Source: Pseudomonas marginalis (GTDB lineage: Bacteria > Pseudomonadota > Gammaproteobacteria > Pseudomonadales > Pseudomonadaceae). From it: a stretch of 64,000 nucleotides of DNA. The stretch covers positions 4,035,001-4,099,000 of the forward strand of contig NZ_JALJWV010000001.1 in assembly GCF_024169655.1 (NCBI RefSeq), in the 5' to 3' direction. Each line of letters opens with the position of its first letter. Positions within the stretch are counted from its first letter, which is position 1. Positions 8,797 through 17,999 of this stretch are shown piece after piece. The translations under genes were made by a program, and so were the position numbers. The notes beneath the pieces were generated by a model. It ran no database searches. It was not told the origin of the DNA and was given only the letters and a program-made list of their open reading frames with translations.

Positions 8797-9726
8797 TCAG
8801 TCCTCGAGTGCACGCACCCGCTCGTGACGCTGCTGCTCTTGCGGCTGGGCGGACGACTGGAGGAAGAAGTCGAACTCGATTTCGGCAAACCGACCGCTGA
8901 CGCCATGCCCCGCGGCGCGTTGCTGATCATCGCTGAAAGTGATTTTCGCGATCAACTCATCACGGGTGGCATAGGCGAAATCATCATGCAGGTACTGATC
9001 GCCGTCGAGGTTGATCTGGGTGGTCAGGTGACGATGATCCGGCGCCGAGATGAAGAAGTGAATGTGCGCCGGACGCTGCCCGTGACGGCCCAGTTGATCG
9101 AGCAAATGCTGGGTCGGACCGTCCGGTGGGCAGCCGTAACCAGACGGCACGATGCTGCGAAAGCGATAACGACCCTCGGCGTCCGTGACGATGCGTCGAC
9201 GCAAGTTGAATTCCGATTGAGCGGTATCGAAATACGAATAGGTGCCGCCAGTATTAGCATGCCAGACATCTACCACAGCCCCGGCCAACGCTTCACCAGC
9301 GGTGTTGAACACCCGGCCCTGCATGAACAACGTTACACCTGGATCGACACCATCATCCAACCGCGCTTCGACATTCGACAGTGGCGCCCCGGCAACATAC
9401 AGCGGGCCTTCGATGGTCCGCGGCGTGCCTCCGGATTTGCCAGCCTGCTCGTCTTCCGCGTCCATCAACAGGTCGAGATAATGCTCAAGTCCAAGCCCGG
9501 CGACCAATAGCCCCGCCTCCTGCCGCGTACCCAGCACGTTGAGGTAGTTGACCGCTTTCCAGAACTCTTCCGGCGTTACAGCCAAATCTTCGATGATGTT
9601 TACCGAATCACGCAGGATGCGGTAAACCAGGGCCTTGACCCGAGGGTCGCCAGCGTCGTTGAGCAAACCGCTGGCCTCTTCGAGAAACTTCTGGACACTG
9701 GCTGTGTGGGAAATCTTGACGTTCAT
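8797..9726 (-). CDS. catA: catechol 1,2-dioxygenase
   Basis: This 309-residue intradiol dioxygenase matches Pseudomonas CatA in length and start (MNVKISHTASVQKF). The Fe(III) ligands are Tyr163 (or 165) in GTYSYFD, Tyr197 in PSGYGC, and His221 and His223 in RPAHIHFF. GTPRTIEGPLYVAGAP is the intradiol signature after the N-terminal dimer linker. It cleaves catechol to cis,cis-muconate. It is the last gene of catBCA, 52 bp after catC, with GAGGAACC before the ATG. The C-terminal tail is rich in Gln, Glu and Arg, as in other CatA proteins. Confidence 0.97.
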   Translation of the reverse strand: MNVKISHTASVQKFLEEASGLLNDAGDPRVKALVYRILRDSVNIIEDLAVTPEEFWKAVNYLNVLGTRQEAGLLVAGLGLEHYLDLLMDAEDEQAGKSGGTPRTIEGPLYVAGAPLSNVEARLDDGVDPGVTLFMQGRVFNTAGEALAGAVVDVWHANTGGTYSYFDTAQSEFNLRRRIVTDAEGRYRFRSIVPSGYGCPPDGPTQHLLDQLGRHGQRPAHIHFFISAPDHRHLTTQINLDGDQYLHDDFAYATRDELIAKITFSDDQQRAAGHGVSGRFAEIEFDFFLQSSAQPQEQQRHERVRALED

Positions 9727-9778
9727 GGGTGGTTCCTCATCTTGTAATTATTAGCTTGGAAAACTGAACAGGCCGGAT

Positions 9779-10069
9779 TCAGCGGTCATCCTCGCGGATC
9801 GAAGAAGGATGCCGGCACATCGCGGTGACTTCGATCGCCATATACGGGTATAATGGCAGTTGCATGAGCAAGTCGTGCAGCTCTTGAACGCTGGCGACAT
9901 CGAACACGCTGTAATTGGCATAGAGCCCGGCAATGCGCCACAGGTGACGCCACTTGCCTTGGTCTTGCAGGCGCTGCGCGAGGGCCTTTTCGTCAGCCTT
10001 CAATTTGGCGGCAACTTCAGGATTCATATCGACCGGCAGGTTAACGGTCATTTTTACGTGGAAAAGCAT
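9779..10069 (-). CDS. catC: muconolactone delta-isomerase
   Basis: This 96-residue protein starts MLFHVKMTVNLPVDMNPE, the usual CatC start and length. A longer frame upstream exists, but the ATG at 10069 has GAGGAGAG before it, and the upstream residues overlap catB. It converts muconolactone to 3-oxoadipate enol-lactone and forms large oligomers in known cases. KWRHLWRIAGLYANYSVFDV and QLPLYPYM are conserved in the family. It lies 10 bp after catB and 52 bp before catA. Confidence 0.96.
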   Translation of the reverse strand: MLFHVKMTVNLPVDMNPEVAAKLKADEKALAQRLQDQGKWRHLWRIAGLYANYSVFDVASVQELHDLLMQLPLYPYMAIEVTAMCRHPSSIREDDR

Positions 10070-10079
10070 GGTGCTCTCC

Positions 10080-11228
10080 TCAGGCTTGATGAATGGCAGT
10101 AGCGGTTCTATCGCGACGGAAGAACGCCAGGCGCTCTTCATCGAGGCTCAGGCCCAGCCCCGGTGTGTTCGGCACGTGCAGCTCGAAATCGCGATAGACC
10201 AGCGGCTCACTGAGAATGTCCTCGGTCAACAACAACGGGCCGAACAGCTCGGTGTCCCACGCCAGTTTGTTCAGCGTGACAAAGGCATGGGCCGACGCCA
10301 GCGTGCCAATACCGCCCTCGAGCATGGTGCCGCCGTACAGGCCGATACCGGCCGCTTCGCCGATCGCGGCGGTTCGCAGCACAGCACGCGGGCCTCCGTT
10401 TTTGGCGATTTTCAAGGCGAATACTGAAGCGGCGCCCTCACGGGCCAGGTTGAACGCATCCTCCACGCACTCGATGGATTCGTCGGCCATGATTGGCGCC
10501 GGACTCATGGCGTTCAGGCGTGCCATACCCGCGCGGTTGTTGCGCGAGATCGGCTGCTCGATCAGATCGATGCCATTGCTGCCGAGAATCCGGCAAGCGC
10601 GCAACGCGACTGCTTCATCCCAGGCCTGATTGACATCGACTCGCACGCTGGCGCGATCGCCCAGGGCTTTCTTGATGGCGATGACGTGTGCCAGATCGCG
10701 GTTGACTTCACCGGCGCCGATTTTCAGTTTGAAGATACGGTGGCGGCGCAGGTCGAGCATTTTTTCTGCTTCAGCAATGTCCTTGTCGGTATCGCCACTC
10801 GCCAGGGTCCACGCCACCGGCAATGCATCGCGAACGCGGCCGCCCAGCAGCTCGCTGACCGGCAGCCCAAGACGTTTGCCCTGAGCGTCAAGCAAGGCGG
10901 TTTCAATACCTGATTTAGCAAAAGTGTTGCCACGGATGCTGCGCTCCAGGCGCAACATGGCGGCATTCACGTTAGCGCTGTCCTGACCCAGCAGCAGCGG
11001 CGCGAAGTGTTGGTCGATGTTGGTCTTGATGCTGTCGGGACTTTCGTTGCCGTAGGCCAGACCACCGATGGTGGTCGACTCGCCAATACCTTCGATGCCA
11101 TCGACGCAGCGCACACGGATGATCACCAAGGTCTGGTTCTGCATGGTGTGCATCGCCAGCTTGTGCGGGCGAATGGTCGGCAGATCGATGATGATCGTCT
11201 CGATCGATTCAATGACTGTTGCAAGCAT
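10080..11228 (-). CDS. catB: muconate cycloisomerase
   Basis: This 382-residue enolase-superfamily enzyme has all the residues known from P. putida muconate lactonising enzyme at the same positions. Lys167 and Lys169 lie in FKLKIG, the metal ligands are Asp198, Glu224 (LIEQP) and Asp249 (ADES), and Lys273 lies in ALKIAKNGG. It cyclises cis,cis-muconate to (+)-muconolactone using Mn(II). It is the first gene of catBCA and is transcribed divergently from catR, with a palindromic LysR-type site between them. Confidence 0.97.
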   Translation of the reverse strand: MLATVIESIETIIIDLPTIRPHKLAMHTMQNQTLVIIRVRCVDGIEGIGESTTIGGLAYGNESPDSIKTNIDQHFAPLLLGQDSANVNAAMLRLERSIRGNTFAKSGIETALLDAQGKRLGLPVSELLGGRVRDALPVAWTLASGDTDKDIAEAEKMLDLRRHRIFKLKIGAGEVNRDLAHVIAIKKALGDRASVRVDVNQAWDEAVALRACRILGSNGIDLIEQPISRNNRAGMARLNAMSPAPIMADESIECVEDAFNLAREGAASVFALKIAKNGGPRAVLRTAAIGEAAGIGLYGGTMLEGGIGTLASAHAFVTLNKLAWDTELFGPLLLTEDILSEPLVYRDFELHVPNTPGLGLSLDEERLAFFRRDRTATAIHQA

Positions 11229-11314
11229 GTCGATACCCGTCAGGTTCTTAAAGTTCTGGGTCCGATTCTCTTACGGCTTTTTTCGCGAGGCCAATATAGA
11301 ATTGGTCTGACTTG

Positions 11315-11329
11315 ATACCTTTAAGGTAT
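11315..11329. promoter_or_regulatory. CatR-type operator candidate
   Basis: ATACCTTTAAGGTAT is a palindrome with 7-bp arms and a central T. It contains the T-N11-A pattern of LysR-type regulator sites. It lies 26 bp before the catR ATG and about 86 bp upstream of catB, as expected for the CatR recognition site in a catR-catB intergenic region. A weaker activation half-site nearer catB was not resolved. Confidence 0.75.
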
Positions 11330-11355
11330 GCATCCAATGCATTCACGGAGGCTCC

Positions 11356-12249
11356 ATGGAATTGCGTCACCTGCGGTATTTCCAGGTATTGGCTCAAACC
11401 CTCAATTTCACCCGTGCCGCCGAGTTGTTGCACATCGCCCAGCCGCCGCTGAGCCGACAGATCCAGCAACTGGAAGGTGAGCTCGGGGTCTTGTTGCTGG
11501 AACGCGGGCGGCCGTTGAGACTGACCGACGCCGGACGTTTTTTCCATGAGCACTCCACTGCCCTGCTCGAACAACTGGGCAAGGTTTGCGACAACACACG
11601 ACGGATCGGCCTGGGTGAAAAAACCTGGTTGGGCATCGGTTTTGCGCCGTCGACACTGTATGGGGTGCTGCCGGAACTGATTCGCCGCTTGCGCAGTGGC
11701 GAACCGCTGGAGCTTGAACTAGGGCTCTCGGAAATGACCACGCTGCAACAGGTACAGGCGCTCAAGGCTGGGCGCATCGACATCGGTTTCGGCCGTATCC
11801 GCATCAATGACCCGGCGATCATCCAGACCGTCCTGACCAACGATCGCCTGGTTGCCGCCCTGCCCAACGGCCACCCTTTGCTCGCAGGCCCCATCAGCCT
11901 GAGCGACCTGGCCAGAGAACCCTTCGTGCTGTACCCCGGCAACCCGCGCCCCAGCTATGCCGACCACGTGATTGCGCTTTTCGAATCCTACGGCGTGAGT
12001 ATCCATGTGGCGCAATGGACCAACGAGCTGCAGACAGCAATTGGTCTGGTGGGGGCTGGAATCGGCGTGACCCTGGTGCCGGCCTCGGTGCAACTGCTGC
12101 ACCGCGACGACATCGGCTTCACCCCGTTGCTGGAAGACAACGCGACCTCGCCGATCATCCTCAGTCGGCGGATGAGCGATGTATCACCGGGGTTGAACCA
12201 TTGTTTGCGAATGATTGATGAACTGATACCTGTGGCCCATCTCCGCTAG
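11356..12249 (+). CDS. catR: LysR-family activator of the catechol operon
   Basis: This 297-residue protein has the LysR helix-turn-helix at about 1-60: MELRHLRYFQVLAQTLNFTR, with AQPPLSRQIQQLE as recognition region. A periplasmic-binding-like effector domain follows. The match to CatR/BenM proteins and divergent position next to catB support the name; known CatR proteins respond to cis,cis-muconate. GGAGGC lies before the ATG. It ends with TAG, followed by a modest hairpin at 12314-12340. Confidence 0.93.
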   Translation: MELRHLRYFQVLAQTLNFTRAAELLHIAQPPLSRQIQQLEGELGVLLLERGRPLRLTDAGRFFHEHSTALLEQLGKVCDNTRRIGLGEKTWLGIGFAPSTLYGVLPELIRRLRSGEPLELELGLSEMTTLQQVQALKAGRIDIGFGRIRINDPAIIQTVLTNDRLVAALPNGHPLLAGPISLSDLAREPFVLYPGNPRPSYADHVIALFESYGVSIHVAQWTNELQTAIGLVGAGIGVTLVPASVQLLHRDDIGFTPLLEDNATSPIILSRRMSDVSPGLNHCLRMIDELIPVAHLR

Positions 12250-12313
12250 CGCCAGTACAGCTGCAGCAATTTGCAATTTCTTACTTTGCTGTTGAGAACA
12301 ATATCAGAAGATC

Positions 12314-12340
12314 GAGGCCTGACAGTTGCCAGGCCGCCTC
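12314..12340 (+). terminator. possible catR terminator
   Basis: The 6-bp arms GGCCTG (12316-12321) and CAGGCC (12330-12335) enclose an 8-base loop, with extra outer pairing and the pyrimidine-rich tail CTCTTCCTT. It lies 65 bp after the catR stop. The stem is short. Confidence 0.35.
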
Positions 12341-12510
12341 TTCCTTGGCGACCCAAAACCGATTCGCTCCGGGTAGCTAGGCAGAACGCCTTGAGTTCAG
12401 AGCCTTCTCTTCGGCGTAGTTTCATTCCTGATTTGTGCTCAGTTTGATCACGATGGCGGATGCGTGCCAGCAGTTCTCGAACCTGGCCCCGACAAGACCC
12501 GAAGGTCCTA

Positions 12511-12673
12511 ATGCCAGTCAGTTAAGGAAGAAACTTTCACTGTGGCGAGGGAGCTTGCTCCCGTTGAACTGCGTAGCAGTCCCATCTGTTGGGGCCGCTT
12601 CGCGTCCCAGCAGGCGCACGCTCCCTCGCCACGGGTTACCGGGTACCAGTTTTATCGCTTAACTGACCGGCAT
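12511..12673. repeat. composite inverted repeat (MITE-like) carrying a REPIN
   Basis: The ends are ATGCCAGTCAGTTAAG (12511-12526) and its complement with one mismatch (12658-12673). Adding the flanking TA on each side makes them 18 bp, which may be a TA target duplication. No reading frame of note lies inside. The 163-bp unit looks like a non-autonomous element mobilised by a transposase elsewhere. A REP pair occupies its centre. The mobile nature is inferred from shape only. Confidence 0.55.
12542..12632. repeat. REPIN (paired REP palindromes)
   Basis: GTGGCGAGGGAGC at 12542-12554 is repeated as its exact complement at 12620-12632, giving a long hairpin of about 91 bp. The sequence GTGGCGAGGGAGCTTGCTCCC is the familiar REP type of P. 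fluorescens-group genomes, where REPs are moved by RAYT transposases encoded elsewhere. Such pairs mark intergenic space and may affect mRNA ends. Confidence 0.8.
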
Positions 12674-12743
12674 TACCCGACGGTCCTTATTTCAATCGTT
12701 TACAAAATTCCGTGGAACTCTGCAGCGTAATATTTGGAGCGGA

Positions 12744-12783
12744 AAACGAGACTCGCATCTAGCGTCCGCCCCATTGAAATCTA
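12744..12783 (+). repeat. 40-bp imperfect direct repeat, left copy (candidate att)
   Basis: The 40 bp beginning AAACGAGACTCG and ending ATTGAAATCTA match 61581-61620 at 34 of 40 positions in the same orientation. The left copy lies between the REPIN region and a truncated IS5-type transposase; the right copy follows a recombinase remnant. The pair may mark the ends of an integrated element about 48.8 kb long. This is inferred. Confidence 0.5.
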
Positions 12784-12907
12784 AGGATGCTCCGATCAAC
12801 TTGCCGCACGGCGGCGGCAAGTCGAAATTTCCTCGGGGCGCACCGCTATTTGCCAAAAAACGACCGATGCCTCGTGTATTGAGGGCTATTTCGTCTGGTC
12901 TTCCGTG

Positions 12908-13587
12908 TTAAGCACGCAACTCGCCCATACCCATCAGCTGTTTTCGAGCCATCCACGGGTTTGACAGGGCGAACAGCGTGGTCAATTGAGTTGTGTTTTT
13001 CATCAGTCCACGAAAGCGCACTTTAACGTAACCAAACTGCCGCTTGATCACCCAAAACGGATGCTCAACCTTGGCCCGTGTCTGAGCTTTGCAGTACTCG
13101 ATCTTGCGCTTGGCTTTGTACAGCAGGCTGCGTTTATTCAACTTGGAATAGGTACTGCGGCGCGCTGCGATTTGCCAGATCACCTCACGATTTTCATGCT
13201 CTTCACGCTTCTCGACACCGGTGTATCCAGCGTCCGCATACACCGCGTTTTCTTCGCCATGCAGTAGCTCGGCGACCTGTGTGACATCGGCCACATTGGC
13301 GGCGGTGCCATGGACGTGATGAACCAATCCCGACTTTGCATCGGCGCCAATATGGGCCTTCATCCCGAAGAAATGCTGATTACCTTTCTTGGTCTGATGC
13401 ATCTCGGGATTGCGCTTGCCTTCCTCGTTCTTGGTGGAACTGGGGGCATGAATAATGGTGGCATCGACAATAGTGCCTTGACGCAGCGACAGACCTTTTT
13501 CTTGTAAATAACCGTTGATGACCGCGAGGATCGCAGGTGCGAGTTGATGCTTCTCCAGCAAGTGCCGGAAGTTCATGATCGTAGTTG
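12908..13587 (-). pseudogene. IS5-family transposase, 5' end lost
   Basis: The frame continues the family sequence from TTIMNFRHLLEKHQLAP (about 13585) to the C-terminus at 12908. It includes GTIVDATIIHAPSSTKNEEG (first DDE Asp), GMKAHIGADAKSGLVH, AVYADAGYTGVEKRE (second Asp) and RAKVEHPFWVIKRQFGY (Glu region). Full-length relatives have about 100 more residues, including the KRKQTRRE N-terminal region. Those are missing, and the frame upstream of 13585 reads through antisense transporter DNA. The element is therefore a right-hand remnant, cut at its junction with the MHS-type transporter. Confidence 0.88.
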
Positions 13588-13589
13588 GG

Positions 13590-14683
13590 CACCTATCGGG
13601 CTGATTGTGCTGCGGATTATCCAGGGCATTTCGGTCGGTGGTGAATGGGGTGGCGCGGTGTTGATGGCCAGCGAGCACGCGCCAGCTCACCGTAAAACCT
13701 TCTATGCCTCCTTTGCCCAACTCGGCAGCCCCGCCGGTTTGCTTCTGGCCTTGATTGCCTTTCGCCTGGTGACGTCACTTTCGCCTGATCAGTTCGCCCA
13801 GCGGGGTTGGCGCCTGCCGTTTTTGTTCAGCGGTGTGCTCATGATGATCGGCCTTTTGATCCGCTCGAGTGTGCATGAATCCCCCGAATTCAAAGAAGTG
13901 CAGGACAAAGGCCAAACCGCCAAATACCCGGTACTTGAAGTGATCCGTACCTGCTGGCGCCAGATTCTATTCGCTGCTGCCGCCGTGACCATCGGCTCGG
14001 CAGGGTTCTTTTTCACCAACACCTTCATGATTACCTACGTCACGCAGTACCAGGGAATTGCACGGCCCACGATTATCGACTGCCTGTTCCTGGTCACCAT
14101 CCTGCAGTTCATTTCCCAGCCCATCAGCGCCCTCCTGGCCGAGCGCATAGGTGAAGCTCGCTTTTTGATGCTCGCGGCAGTGCTGTCGATGCTCGTGCCC
14201 TATCCCATGTTTCTGCTGGTCGGCACCCAGAACCTGGTGCTGATGACGCTCGGTATTGCCATGGCCGTGGTGACGCTGTCCGGGCTCTACGCCGTGATTG
14301 CCGGTTACATGGCCCAAGCGTTTCCCGCGCACCTGCGTTACTCAGGAATCTCCATTGCCTACCAACTGATCTGCGCGATTGCGGGCGGTTCGACACCGAT
14401 CATCGGCGCGCTGCTAGCGAGTCGGTTTGCCGGGCAATGGCTACCGCTAGCGATCTTCTTCAGCTTGCTGGCGGCACTTTCACTGTTTGGTGTATGCGGC
14501 CTCGCTCGCCTGCGTGGTTACTCCTCGGAGCGGTCGGATGCACCACTGGACGTGAGCCCAGTCACGGGCAAGGGTAATCATATCGTAACAGGCAAGATCC
14601 AAGGCAGCCGAGGCGGTAGAATCCTAATAAGAAAAAAGCAAAAACGAATGGCAAGTGATGTTGTACGCAGGAAAGCGGTCTAG
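13590..14683 (+). pseudogene. MFS metabolite:H+ symporter (MHS type), N-terminal third lost
   Basis: Recognisable sequence starts at about 13590 with GLIVLRIIQGISVGGEWGG, the TM4 region of MHS transporters (relatives of ShiA, ProP and PcaT-type permeases). It runs through the second half to about 14530. TM1-TM3 and the TM2-3 signature loop are absent, replaced by IS5 transposase DNA read antisense. The last ~50 residues (from about RSDAPLDVSPVTGKG) are unlike MHS C-termini and may be a second junction. Eight to nine membrane segments remain, so it is unlikely to work. Confidence 0.82.
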
Positions 14684-14828
14684 GGAGACGTTGAACAATT
14701 AACCCGTTCTCGCCGTCCTCCATTTTCAAGCCGTTTTTTTCAACCCATCGGCCTTATTCTGCGTTTCTGGGGCCGATTTCTGCTCTCCTTTTGCTGATTT
14801 TCGGGCCAGCCTCGCCTTTCAGACGGAT

Positions 14829-15560
14829 TTATCCCGCCGCCCGTTGCAAATACCGCTTGGCCAGCAACAGATTGGCCAACCCAAACAGACTGAACAACTG
14901 CGCCGTATTCTTTTCCAGTCCACGGTAGCGAACCTTTCGCTGATTGAAACGCACCTTGATTACCTGGAAGGGATGCTCGACCTTGGCACGCAGTTGCGCC
15001 TTGGCGTATTCGATCTTGCGCTTGCCCCGGAACAGCAAGCTGCCTTTGCCATGGTGCTGGTAACTGCTCGGCCGTGCTGCAATCGACCAGATAACGTCTC
15101 GTTCAGCATGCTCCGGTCGCTTGGCCGCACCGGTGTATCCAGCGTCACCCGAAACATAGGTTTCGGCACCGTGCAGCAACTGGTCGACCTGGGTGACATC
15201 CGCCACTTTGGTGGCCGTCCCTACCAAGCTGTGTACCAGCCCCGACGTGGCGTCGACACCGACATGGGCCCTCATCCCAAAGTGCCACTGATTGCCTTTT
15301 TTCGCCTGATACATCTCAGGATCGCGCTTGCCTTCTCGGTTCTTGACCAAGGGCGGCGCGGCGACCAGGGTAGCGTCGACGATAGTGCCTTCCTTGAGCA
15401 GCAGACACCGGCTGGCCAGATGCTGGTTGATCGTTTCAAACAGCACTCGCGTCGGCTGATGGGTTTCCAGCAAGCGGCGAAATCGCAGCAAGGTGGTAGC
15501 ATCCGGTGCCGACTCACGGCCCAGGTCGATGCCGATATAACCAAGAATGGCATGGCTATC
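14829..15560 (-). pseudogene. IS5-family transposase, C-terminal part (split by IS21)
   Basis: The coding sequence runs from DSHAILGYIGIDLGRESAPD at about 15560 to stop 14829. It has the DDE core: EGTIVDATLVAAPP, GDAGYTGAAKRPE and RAKVEHPFQVIKVRF. It continues the N-terminal part at 18000-18270 once the IS21 insertion is removed; the codons for VYDS and HAILGY join exactly at the target duplication. Relative to the other IS5-type remnant in this window it is a different subgroup. Its 3' flank up to 14684 may contain the element's end, but no matching terminal repeat was resolved. Confidence 0.85.
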
Positions 15561-15657
15561 TGCGGATTCCACGGCCATCCGGCCGCCCTTAAGGCAGGCA
15601 GCAACGCAGGATTAATTCACTACCATCGACCTCTTTTATCGAAGCAGAGAGGCCGTC

Positions 15658-17165
15658 GTGGAGCGGTTATCCATGCGTAAGATTCGAGAAGTGCTACGTC
15701 TCAAGTTCGAGGTCGGCCTATCTGCCCGCCAGGCCGAGCCAGCGTCGGTGAGTACCTCAATCGCTTTGCTGCCAGCGGCATGACTTGGCCCTCCGCGCTG
15801 ACTGACGCCGAGTTGCAACGGCATCTTTTTCCGCCGCCGCCCGCCGTTCCCAGTGAGCAACGCCCGATACCTGACTGGGCTCATGTTCACGCCGAGCTGC
15901 GCCGTCCCGGCGTCACCCTAGCCTTGCTCTGGCAGGAATATCGACTCAGCCACCCACAAGGTTTCCAATACATCTGGTTCTGCGAGCACTACCGACTCTG
16001 GGCCGCCAAGATCGACGTGGTCATGCGTCAGGAACATCGTGCCGGTGAAAAGCTGTTTGTCGATTACGCCGGCCAAACCGTGCCGGTCATCGACCGGCGA
16101 ACCGGCGAGATCCGCCAAACCCAGATCTTCGTCGCCGTCCTCGGCGCGTCCAGCTATACCTTCGCTGAGGCCACCTGGTCGCAGAAACTGCCTGACTGGC
16201 TGGGCTCACACGTGCGCTGTTTTGCTTTTTTCGGCGGTACTACACAGATCCTGGTGCCTGATAATCTGCGCAGCGGCGCCACCAAAGCCCATCGCTACGA
16301 ACCTGATATCAATCCCAGTTACCGAGACTTGGCCGAGCATTACGGCGTAGCCGTATTGCCTGCTCGCTCGCCTAAGCCGAGAGATAAAGCCAAGGTTGAA
16401 GTCGGCGTGCAAGTGGTCGAGCGCTGGATCCTGGCGGTGCTGCGCAACCGCCAGTTCTTCTCGCTGGGCGAACTCAATACGACCATCGGTCTGCTGCTGG
16501 ATCGCCTCAATCATAAGCCCTTCAAAAAGCTGCCCGGCTCACGCTGGTCAGCCTTCGAGACCCTCGACCAACCGACACTGCAAGCGCTGCCGGAACATCC
16601 ATACGTCTACGCCGAGTGGAAAAAGGTACGTGTCCACATCGATTACCACGTCGAGGTCGACGACCACTTCTACTCGGTGCCGTACCAACTGGTGAAGCAC
16701 CAACTCGAAGTGCGGCTGACCGCACAAACCGTCGAATGCTTCCACGCCAACCAGCGCGTGGCCAGCCACCTGCGCTCGCCACACAAAGGCCGCCACACCA
16801 CCCAAACCGAGCACATGCCCAAGAGCCACCGCGAACATGCCGAGTGGACGCCGCAGCGACTGATCCGCTGGGCAGAACAGACCGGGCCTAACACCGCCGG
16901 CGTTATCGCTTACATCCTCGAACACCGAATCCATCCGCAACACGACTTCCGCGCCTGCCTGGGCATCCTGCGCCTGAGCAAACAGCACGGCGAAGAGCGG
17001 CTGGAAGCCGCTTGCCAGCGTGCGCTGGCACTAGGCGCGTGCAGTTACAAAAGCCTCGAATCGATCCTGCGCCAAGGGCTGGAACGACTACCGCTGGCCC
17101 AGCAAAACCTGCCGTTACTGCCCGAAGAACACATCAATCTGCGCGGCCCCGGCTACTACCACTGA
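15658..17165 (+). pseudogene. istA: istA transposase with early deletion/frameshift
   Basis: Translation can begin at GTG 15658 or ATG 15673 and reads MRKIREVLRLKFEVGLSARQ. The reading frame then shifts: the expected continuation, GRASVGEYLNRFAASGMTWP, appears in another frame from about 15732. Relatives have about seven more residues here, so roughly 20 bp were lost. The rest (from Met 15780, 461 residues) is an intact IstA body with a DDE core: KLFVDYAGQTVPV, LVPDNLRSG and the downstream RDKAKVEVGVQVVERWI. The helix-turn-helix that binds the ends is what is damaged. Confidence 0.85.
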
Positions 17166-17185
17166 CCTGAAAAAGGAGCACAAAC

Positions 17186-17941
17186 ATGCTGGCCAATCCG
17201 ACACTCGACAAGCTGCAAACCCTGCGCCTGCACGGCATGGTCAAGGCGCTGAACGAGCAACACGCGACGCCTGACATCAACGACCTCAGTTTCGACGAAC
17301 GCCTCGGCCTGATGGTCGACCGCGAGCTTACCGAGCGCGAAGACGCACGCTTAACGACTCGCCTCAAAGCCGCACGACTGCGCCATAACGCCTACCTGGA
17401 GGGCATCGACTACCGCAGCCCGCGTGGCCTGGACAAGGCGCTGATCCTGCAACTGGGCAGCGACCAGTGGCTGCGCGACGGTCTGAACCTGATCATCGGC
17501 GGCCCGACTGGCGTAGGTAAAACCTGGCTCGCCTGTGCGCTGGCCCACAAAGCCTGCCGCGACCGTTACAGCGTGCGCTATCTGCGCCTGCCGCGCTTGA
17601 TGAAAGAGCTGGGCCTGGCCCACGGCGACAGCCGCTTCGCGAAACTGATGGCGGGTTATGCCAAGACCGACTTGCTGATCCTGGACGACTGGGGCCTGGC
17701 GCCGTTTACCGCTGCGCAACGGCGTGACATGCTCGAACTGCTGGACGACCGTTACGGCAACCGCTCAACACTGGTGACCAGCCAAATGCCGGTGGACAAA
17801 TGGCATGCACTGATCGGCGATCCGACCTTGGGCGATGCGATCCTCGACCGACTAATGCACAACGCTTATCGGATCGAACTGAAGGGCGAATCGATGCGCA
17901 GACGCGCAACAAAATTGACGGTAACACAGACTTCAGACTAA
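17186..17941 (+). CDS. istB: IstB, IS21 helper ATPase
   Basis: This 251-residue AAA+ ATPase has Walker A GGPTGVGKTW at about 108-117, Walker B LLILDDWGL at about 166, and a C-terminal sensor region DRLMHNAYRIELKGESMRR. It is full length. GGAG lies before the ATG and the gene follows istA by 20 bp. IstB remodels target DNA and stimulates IstA. The gene is intact although its partner istA is not. Confidence 0.93.
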   Translation: MLANPTLDKLQTLRLHGMVKALNEQHATPDINDLSFDERLGLMVDRELTEREDARLTTRLKAARLRHNAYLEGIDYRSPRGLDKALILQLGSDQWLRDGLNLIIGGPTGVGKTWLACALAHKACRDRYSVRYLRLPRLMKELGLAHGDSRFAKLMAGYAKTDLLILDDWGLAPFTAAQRRDMLELLDDRYGNRSTLVTSQMPVDKWHALIGDPTLGDAILDRLMHNAYRIELKGESMRRRATKLTVTQTSD

Positions 17942-17999
17942 CAATGCAAACCTGCGTCGCTGCGCTCCGACTGCCCGACCGGATGGCGTGGAATGCGCA

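Larger units (their letters stand above)
15561..17999 (+). mobile_element. IS21-family insertion sequence nested in an IS5-type element
   Basis: The ends are related inverted repeats starting TGCGGATTCCACGGCC (15561) and, on the other strand, TGCGCATTCCACGCC (ending 17999), giving 2439 bp. Flanking GGCTATC (15554-15560) and GGCTGTC (18000-18006) form a 7-bp target duplication with one difference. Removing the element rejoins the host transposase reading frame. It carries istA (frameshifted near its start) and an intact istB, in the standard IS21 order with a 20-bp gap. With a damaged IstA it probably cannot move by itself. Confidence 0.9.

Noticed and set aside
9779..10141. 120-residue version of the muconolactone isomerase
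   Set aside because: The extra 24 residues overlap catB, are not family-like, and the internal ATG 10069 has a strong GAGGAGAG site.
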